Assembly (NCBI GenBank): GCA_022496805.1
Contig: CM040107.1
Location: 14,123,501-14,187,500, forward strand
Length of the DNA stretch: 64,000 bases
Origin: Pohlia nutans
Taxonomy: Eukaryota; Streptophyta; Bryopsida; Bryales; Mniaceae
Direction of reading: 5' to 3'
This document shows positions 56,593 through 64,000 of the stretch, piece by piece. The notes under the pieces were generated by a model. The model worked only from the letters and a program-made list of their open reading frames with translations. It ran no database searches and was not told the origin of the DNA. Made by a program: the position numbers and the translations under genes. Position 1 is the first letter of the stretch. Every line of letters starts with the position of its first letter.

Positions 56593-57783
56593 CCGTGTCG
56601 TAGCACGTGGTACCGGATACTCCCCTAGAGCGCACTTTTTCGTATTAAGACTGCTCGTAAAGGTGATTTCCGGGTTATCGTTCCGCGGAGACTCTGTGAA
56701 GTCGGAAGTTTCCGGAAACGGACCCGGATTGGTGACAGCTCTCTTCCGGTCACCAATTAACTCCCTTTTTCCGTACTAAAACCGGATCTTCCCTACTGAC
56801 TGATCCAGCTATGGCTAGATCTGGTTTATGTCCGGGTTAGAAGTTTAGCCAACCCTAATCTACCTGGTCTAACCTAGCCACTTAATCCGGTTTTCTCTTA
56901 ACCTCTGTTTTCCCTCAGAGGGTTCTCCATTTGCCTTTTTAAGGATGCTGGATTTAAAGTCACACCCTCTCCTACTGATTTCCGTGACAGGGGATTCACC
57001 ACTTCCCGGTAATCCAAACTCAACTCCCTAATCCGGGTACTTCCCGGATTGCTCTTCAACTATGGATTTATCCCAAACCCACAGCCGGTCACATAATTGC
57101 AACCCGGTTTCCCCCTCCACTCCAAAATACTACAATGACTTGTTAACCGGAATGGACAGTATCCGAGGTGTCCGGAAGAGATTGAATTCCTTACAACTTG
57201 TTTTACTCTAGCTTCCACGTACCCTGCAGTTACAAGATCTACCTGGATGGTGACACCTCTACCGAACTTCCCGTCCAGGAGTTTTGACAGAACCGGAGTA
57301 CCCCCTCCTGCTCACTCAGCCACTTATCCGGATTATCCTCTGCAACCGGGCACGGAAAACCCTACATTCAAACGATCCTAACTCTTCCAAATTTTCTACC
57401 CGGTCTCTTAAGTGATTCTACACCAGAGCCCGGTTAATCCATCCGGTTACCAAGGGACTAATGGATCCACTGTTCCGGGCAATAATACAAGCAAAACACA
57501 CACATATGCACCCCCCATCCAATTGTGTGAAAAGAACATGCGCTTGTACTCATGTGCACGGAACAGTGATACACAAGAAGACCCAAGGAATGAAGAACAT
57601 TCCTTGATAAGAAGCCAACCCCAAACACCTCGATCCAAGAAATCCTCAGATCCTACATTCCCGGGATCTGGAAATCCGGGGAGCTCTCTCCACGGTTCGG
57701 TTTCTATCCTAAACTGGCACTTAATATTAGAATCCTAAAAAGTCTATACACAAAAAGTCTTCTAATCTACCCACTCAAAAAGC
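56593..57783 (-). repeat. Presumed 5' LTR region of the CCGG-rich Ty3 element
   Basis: It is non-coding, CCGG-rich and lies directly upstream of the primer-binding site. I could not define the outer LTR end because no second LTR is visible for comparison. Confidence 0.4.
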
Positions 57784-58185
57784 CTACCCTAAGCAGCCGG
57801 ATCCACTAAATCCGGATAAATAATCCCGGACCCCCAGTGGTCCCGGGCAGCGGCTCATCTTCCGTTGGCTGCCCCTCCTGATCTTCCGGGTTCTCCACCA
57901 CGACTGGAGCAGCCGGTCCGTCCTCTTGCGCTCCATGCTCCGCTTGCTGCTCCTCGGTTGGTTTGCCCACTTGCGCACCTCCCGGTTGGCCATCTGGGTG
58001 GCCTCCTGGCCCAACCTCTGGTCGTTCCTCCCTGCCCGGTTAAGTTGGGCACCCATCTTTCCCATGTCTTCCTTCGGATTTAGAATGTCAGCTGGGCTTC
58101 CTCCTCCGGGTGTGACCATATGGATCGGCTCTATATCCACCACCGGCCAGGAAATATGCTCCTGTGTTGAGCTCCCCGTCCTCAT
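57784..58185 (-). other. Open frame of 134 codons, retroelement-like
   Basis: It reads MRTGSSTQEHISWPVVDIEPIHM and then a charged helical stretch. It resembles the start of a plant retrotransposon gag polyprotein, but no domain is diagnostic. It abuts the RT fragment at 58190. Confidence 0.3.
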
Positions 58186-58189
58186 CAGC

Positions 58190-58962
58190 CTATGAAATGT
58201 AGCCCAAAATTACACTTGAAGAGACATAAAAGATACACATTTCTAAGTTGAAGCTTACTCCATACTGTCGACATCGATTGAAGACTAGTTTAAGCTTCGG
58301 TAGGTGGGAGTCAATGTCGCTGTAGACAGTGAAATCGTCTAGGAATAGCTTCATGAAGTCGCCCAAATTTACTTTGAAGATTCGGTTGACGATGCGCTGG
58401 TAGGTGGGCGGGGCGTTCTTCGATCCGAACGGCATAACGACCCATATATACGCACCCCATTCGGTAATGAAAGTTGTTTTGGGGCGGTCGGTCGAGTGGA
58501 TGAGTACCTAGTGGTAGCCTAAGAAACAGTCGATAAAGGAATAGGCTTCATAGTCGATGACTGCGTCGAGTACCTCTTCCGTGAACGGAGGTAAGGGTCT
58601 TTCTTGGTTGCCGCATTAAGTCGACTGAAATCAACACATATCCGGAGTTTCCCATTCTTTTTAGGAACCACGACTATTGGTGATAGCCATGTGGTCTGGT
58701 TGACTGGCGTTATGAACCCTGCCTTTAAGAGCCGTTCGAAGTCGTCTTTCAGGGCTTGTGCATAGTTCGGGTTCATACGATAGCGTGCTGGGCGGCTGGG
58801 GAAAATGGTCACGTCGAGCTCAATCCGATGAGTCACTTTGTGTTCCAGTATGCCTCGCAAATCTTCATAAGAGAAGGCAAAGATATCTATGAACTCCTTG
58901 AAAAGGGATTCAGCGCTGGTTCTGAGACTAGGGCTCAGATTAGCGTTCAGCTTCAACATTGG
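58190..58962 (-). pseudogene. Reverse transcriptase fragment of the TCGA-rich Ty3 family
   Basis: It begins with a pre-RT linker (SLRTSAESLFKEFIDIFAF) almost identical to the sequence just before the deletion at 4665. It continues through AGFITPVNQTTWLSP, KLRICVDFSRLNAATKKD, FGSKNAPPTYQRIV and FLDD, and is cut at 58190. A frameshift falls between 58436 and 58600. It shows what the relic at 3.7-7.5 kb has lost. Confidence 0.75.
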
Positions 58963-59828
58963 ACGAGGATAGTATGCGCGCGGGGAGCAGGGAGCGGTGA
59001 GTGATGAGCGGAGAAATGAGGGGTTCAGAGCAGTAATTTAATGTCAACCATGGTCAATGGTACTATAATTAGTATATATTCGAATATTCAGATATTTTTA
59101 GTAAACTTTTTATTCTATAACCGTGGAATATTTAAAACCTATAACCGTGGAATTGGGTCATTGGAAAATGTTCAAGGCACATGCAAAGGCAAATTCAATA
59201 TACCTATAACCGTGAATCAAAGACTTGAAACTATTTCAAACAAGATGAAATCATTATTTGGCCATTGTTATACACCATTCAAGCATTAAAAGATAGATTT
59301 CCTACATCGATTTTTGTGAAATGAGTGTTAGGTTATTGATATAGACCATTTACGGTTTCGGGTGCAAAATAGAACAAATTCCATGGATTAGGGTTTGGTA
59401 TAGAACCCGAGTTTAAGAACTGCAGTAGTGGCCCTTTTAGTCTCACTACTGTTTCATTGACCTAAAGAGTATGCGATTGCAAACAATGGAACTAGGAATA
59501 GTGAACTACCCTAAGATGTTGGGTGAGTCAACAATCCACTCTCAAGAACTAGCTTAAATTCATTGAAGCTAAGAGTAGGTGCATGTATAAAGGCAACGAC
59601 TTTACCATCAAATCCACATATGACGGTGAAGATAAAATACTAATGCTTGCAATAAGTCCATTGACTACGGCCTCCCTTAGTCCTAGTCAACATCTCCTTG
59701 AAATAAGGGCAAGAGCATTTTGGAAATTGCAAAATTGTGAGATGATATTGCTGAATCGTCGGATGTGTGCCAAAATCCAATGTGACAATGCAACAAAGGG
59801 CGGAGATAGGAACCATGTTCACCTTCAC
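58963..59828. other. AT-rich spacer
   Basis: A short phrase (TATAACCGTGGAAT) recurs near 59116 and 59140. No gene is supported. Confidence 0.3.
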
Positions 59829-61198
59829 TTACCAGCTACATGAAACCTCCTCACTAGCAATATCGTAAGTGCTAGAAGGCAATCCAGAGGTCAAGACGTC
59901 GCAAACCATCTTCAGTTGTAGCTCCGGATGACAGTCACCAGGCTCGAATAGCGAGATACCGGGTATCAGCATCTGATTGCGTTGAGGAGTTCTTGTATTG
60001 CTTGCATAGGAGGCGATGTTGGTCCTGGAGGTCAGCTCGAATGTCAGCCTTGGTTTGCTTCTCCACGGACTGCATCCAATAGAATAAACAAGTTCGTTCC
60101 TTATTCGGCATCGGAATTGATGCATCTCCACTTCCATATACAATGCGTATAGCATTCTAGTTTGTTTGTGCACTGTCGGCCATGAAGCCTTTGAATTTGG
60201 ATTCTCAACTCCGTGGCGACCGACGACGGCGTTGAGATTCTTCCAGACGACCATTTAGGCAGCGACGTCCTTTGATTACATATTGCAAAGTGCGATGGTG
60301 ATGACACAACAATAAGTGGGGTTGTAGATGTGGCAGCCTATGGTGGTCCACTGTTTGACCCTTTTAACATGGTCAAACATAAGCTATGCGTTTTGGAGGT
60401 CTCCACTCAGCTACATGCGCTCAACGAGGTGAACTCCGCTACCCGCCCAACTTCAGACATTTTGAACACAAAGACTTTGTCTAACTCCAATCCTTGATTG
60501 GGGAACTTGTTCTCTTGGACAAAGGACCACTTACTCGAGCCGCGAAGCTTTGTGATGCTGTCCATAGCTCCTAACTTGCGAAAGTATTTGAAGCCGGTCA
60601 CTTTATTGCGAATACAAGGCAAAGTGAGGTCCTTACATATATTGAAGAGTGAAAAGAGCTAATTGAGCTCTAGTGTCCTTGATTGCACACCTTCAGCAAC
60701 AACGAGCATGTCCCCGACTATCTCCTTTGTAGCCTCCAAAACAATGGCACAGTTGGTTGCAGTAGAAGTTCACTGCACTTGCTCCTCGACTAAGTTCTCA
60801 CCTCTTGCAATATCGTCACAATAAACACCGATCTTGACGGGGTGGTTCTGATTGCCAAAATGAACATAAGCTCTGGTCATGTTGTCTTTAGCTAGAACAT
60901 GATAGATTTTGGCATTGCAGGTTGCAAGACACGAAGGAGGAACCTTACAACATTTGCAAACCAAAGTGGATCCTTTAGGAGGATTATATCCTATGTCAAA
61001 AACGAAAGAGGAGACTCCATCCCACTCAATTTCATTAATAGCGGCCGTCCGATGCACGCAGGTCAGAAAATCACATTTGACATTCTCAAATTGTAGATGA
61101 CCACAGTAAGACAAGGTACGGAAGATCAAACCTAAATTGTTCACAATGTTTGACGTGTGGATACGAGTCCAAGCCTGCGTGTCATAGTATTTGTCCAT
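59829..61198 (-). pseudogene. Second copy of the left-end transposase-like family, decayed
   Basis: Frames at 60770-61198, 60407-60622 and 59829-60254 share the motif order of the gene at 1607-2927. WKNLNAVVGRHGVENPNSK matches WFALNNVMERNGVPNPYFK, and KVFVFKMSEVGRVAEF matches YYIFKMSEDGRGSGV. This copy includes an upstream cysteine/histidine segment (TLVCKCCKVPPSC) that the first copy lacks. Frameshifts and stops separate the blocks. Confidence 0.6.
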
Positions 61199-62360
61199 TC
61201 CATAGAGTTGCTTTGCTTTGCAGTTGGAAAATCATTATGGGATTTACGAGTCCATAATTGCCAGTGCAAATTCAAACGTTGTCAACTGTTGTTTAGTAGT
61301 GTCAAATCATTGAGTTCTGAATTATTGAGCGAGAAGGATATCTGGAGTATGCGTCAATTCTGAATTTTACTTTTAACTTTGAATATGGTAGCCAAAGAAC
61401 GCCAAGCTGTTGATTGACAGTCTAGAATGAAGTTCTGTAATATATATTTATAGAAGTGTTTACCTAAGAGTAGTGTATATTGCTTATGTCTGGAGTATTA
61501 GAATAGCATTAGACCTTGCAAGCGCATGGAGATGAGGGAGAGAAGGTAGAGGAGGATGAGAAGGAAGAGAAAGGAACTATATTTTAGTAGCTCAAAAACT
61601 CAAAGGAGAACTAGAATGTTAAGAAAGGAAAAAATAGATGCTGTGGGTGTGGGCCGAGATGAGCAAACATGAAGTTCACCCACAGCTTAGCATGGATTTC
61701 AATTGTAGAGAGCTACGGATTAGGGGAGCAACTAAGTCTCGGTAAAAGCGAAGAAGACAACATGGAATCCTGCAACTTGGAGAACACAGTAAGTACTAAC
61801 AAATAATATCAATTGTGAATCTTTCAGGGATTTGAGTAAGGAACTTAGTGGACATATTAGAATTAACTCTACATGAAGCCTGCGACAACTTGTTGTACCC
61901 AACGCGATAGTAGTGAAGACAACGCAATAGTAACTGTATGGACTCCAATAGAGGGTAGGTTGCACCAATGCGATGTAGCACCAATGCAAAATTCCTATGG
62001 GGGAACCGTGTCTTATGTAGAATCTTTAAGACTCATTTGTCGAGCACTTTAAATACCTATTCTTGTCGTGCAAGTGGCGGACTTGGAGGTCGAGGCTTCA
62101 CTGTTTGGAATGGCTTCAAAGCAGCAGATAGAGGTGGAGAGCATTGGTCAGGGGATCGAAGATGACTAGATGGAGACAAAGTGCACTGAGGATGAAGGTG
62201 AGCCTTTGGGTCTTGTTTCACCTTCCTCAATAGCTAGAGTTTTGAGTATTTCGAGCATTCAGATTCTGAGGTTTCAAGCTCTGGGGTTTCAAGTTCTGAG
62301 TGCTAGCTCTGACCTCATAGGTCAAGCTCGTGAGCGACTGAAGGTTTCAAGTTCTGAGTA
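61199..62360. other. Spacer without supported genes
   Basis: Short frames only. Confidence 0.3.
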
Positions 62361-62364
62361 GTGA

Positions 62365-62690
62365 CCATGTTTTGCTCGCCTTATTGGTGTGCTGGTACCA
62401 GCATTGCGCTTAGGGTTTCCTCCGTTGTTCAAGTTTTGCTCGCGCTTTTGGTCTGCCGGTACCAGCAATGCAATTTTCGATTCCTCACGTGTTCAAGTTT
62501 TGCTCGTGCTTTAGGTTTGCCGGTACCAGCACTACGATTTTGGTTTCCTCCAATGTTCAAAATTTGCTCGCGCTTTTGGTTTGCCGGTAGTGGCACTGCA
62601 GTTTTGGTTTCCTCAAGTGTTCAAGTTTTGCTGGCGCTTTTGGTCTGCCGGTACTGGCACTACGATTTTGGCTTCTTCCTTTCCACAATG
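62365..62690. repeat. Minisatellite with a 63-64-bp unit, about five copies
   Basis: GTTCAAGTTTTGCTCG followed by CTTTTGGTCTGCCGGTACCAGCA-type text recurs, with CAAG at about 62431, 62495, 62558 and 62622. Each unit carries a GGTACC (KpnI) palindrome or a decayed version. Confidence 0.85.
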
Positions 62691-62759
62691 TCTTTAAAAT
62701 TAGCGTGGCCAACATAAATTGAACAAAAAAGTATAAATACACATACATATGTAACCTCC

Positions 62760-63430
62760 AGCAGAATCAAACTTGAGGATTCTCAATCTTGTCACGGCCA
62801 CTTCAAGAGCCCAACTGGACTGCCAGCACCAGCAGTCCTTTGTCCACAATTTCAAGGGCGCAAAATATACCATTGGAAAGGTATTCTCAAGCCCTTTCCA
62901 ATGTTATATTAGACGCATCTAGATTCAAAAAATTGCAGTCGCTAAACCAAAAAGAAACTCTAGTAGAATCAAACTTGAGAATTTTCAATCTTGTCACGGC
63001 CGCTTGGGGACCCCTACCGGACATTCGGTACCGGCAGTCCTCTTTTCACAATTTCAAGGGCGCATAATATACCATTGGAAAGGTTTTCTCAAGACCTTTC
63101 TAACGGTATATTACACGCCCCAAGATTCAAAAAATTGCAGTCGCTACAGGGAAAAGAAACAGAATCAAACTAGATAATCAGACTAGCAGAATCAAACTAC
63201 AGAATTTTCAATTTTATCATGGCCGATTCGGGACCCCAATTGGACTGCCGGTACTGGCAGTCCTTTATCCACAATTTCAACGGTCATAATATACCATTGG
63301 AAAGGTATTCTTAAGACCTTTTCAACAGTATATTACACGTTTAAAGATTTAAAAATTGTAGTCCGTTCATCGCTAAGAAACTCTAGCAGCATTAAACTTG
63401 AAAATTCTCAATCCCGTTATGGCAGCTTCG
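62760..63430. repeat. Tandem repeat of about 200-220 bp, three to four diverged units
   Basis: GAATCAAACTTGAG marks unit starts at about 62763, 62967, 63189 and 63386. Each unit includes a near-perfect palindrome of the type GGACTGCC-GGTACT-GGCAGTCC (best at 63242-63263) and a block ATATACCATTGGAAAGG. Confidence 0.85.
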
Positions 63431-64000
63431 GGACCCCATTCGGTTGTGACTGACCTTTTTGATTTTTGTAGAGAATAGTTTCTATTTTTTTAGATTAATT
63501 TTAAGAACCCTGTGATAAAGATCAGGTGTCTACGTTGTGCTTGACAACGACCCCTGCTCACCTCATTCGGTGCCGGCTACCCTCCAAATAGGGTGTTTAA
63601 GTCTGTAGAACAAAATTTCAAGATTTTAGAATAAATTTTAAGAACCGAGTGGTAGAGAACAGGGTGTCTAGTTTGTGCTTGACATGGCCCCGCCCCCACC
63701 CTGGCGGATGCCAGCCACTTTCCAAATATAGTGGTTGAGTTTGTAGAAAAGAAATTTAAATTTTCAGAATCAATTTTTAGAACCATGTGTTAATGATCAG
63801 GGTATCTAGTTTGTGTTTGACAAGGGCCCCTGCCACCCCCACCGGTGCTAGCTACCCTCCAAACAGTGTTTTTGAGTTTGTAGAGAAACAATTTCAAATT
63901 TTTTGAATCAATTCTAAGAACCATGCGTTAAAGATCAATGGATCTAGTTTGTGTATGACATGGCCCCCCCACACGCCAGTGAATGAGAACTCGGTGTCTT
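63430..64000. repeat. Tandem repeat of about 137 bp, four units, running off the right edge
   Basis: (A/T)AGAACC recurs at about 63504, 63640, 63778 and 63915, followed by GATCAGGGT(G/A)TCTAGTTTGTG and a G/C-rich segment (CCGGTGC). The array continues beyond 64000. Confidence 0.85.

Noticed and set aside
58190..58962. RT fragment as part of the CCGG-rich Ty3 element
   Set aside because: It is TCGA-rich and nearly identical in its linker to the relic at 3.7-7.5 kb, so it belongs to the other family.

Overview
The window reads as nuclear DNA of a land plant. It has a two-domain B3 protein, a SUVR4-like SET methyltransferase relic, Ty3/gypsy elements of plant type, a tRNA-derived SINE and degenerate TTTAGGG repeats. 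Transposase-like families of this kind and the AT-rich background suggest a bryophyte or other early-diverging plant, but I cannot fix the lineage. Almost everything here is mobile or decayed; the B3 gene is the only multi-exon frame I could rebuild with no defect.

Layout. (1) 1-7745: a DNA-methyltransferase-like relic, a transposase-like gene (-), a 45-bp minisatellite, and an internally deleted Ty3/gypsy relic ending in an LTR. (2) 7746-27603: a candidate giant DNA element of 19,858 bp. It is bounded by 28-bp terminal inverted repeats (26/28 identical) and flanked by the 4-bp direct repeat CACT. It carries a transposase-like gene (-), a B3 gene (-), a broken multi-exon gene with a ParB/DGQHR-like segment (+), an FCP1-like relic (+) and one more ORF (+). 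About 30 copies of a 21-bp palindrome are scattered through it, mostly in introns and flanks and twice in frame inside exons. (3) 27604-41061: AT-rich DNA with a 1,097-bp inverted duplication that carries an array of the same palindrome, an interrupted satellite, a second relic of the transposase-like family, a SINE and the SET relic. (4) 41062-48111: a different transposase-like gene in GTAC-rich DNA. (5) 48112-58185: a decayed Ty3/gypsy element (-) with gag, PR, RT, RNase H, IN and an extra 3' ORF, extraordinarily rich in CCGG. (6) 58190-64000: a second fragment of the first Ty3 family, a second copy of the left-end transposase family, and three kinds of tandem repeat running off the right edge.

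Main idea. The palindrome, the transposase-like gene and the cargo inside the 20-kb inverted-repeat unit may form one system. The palindrome array recurs beside the only other relic of that gene family in the window. More broadly, each element seems to carry its own over-represented short self-complementary motif: AGCT/TCGA palindromes, TCGA, CCGG or GTAC. That would fit element-encoded recognition, or anti-silencing of the VANC type. This is inference and needs k-mer statistics and binding data.
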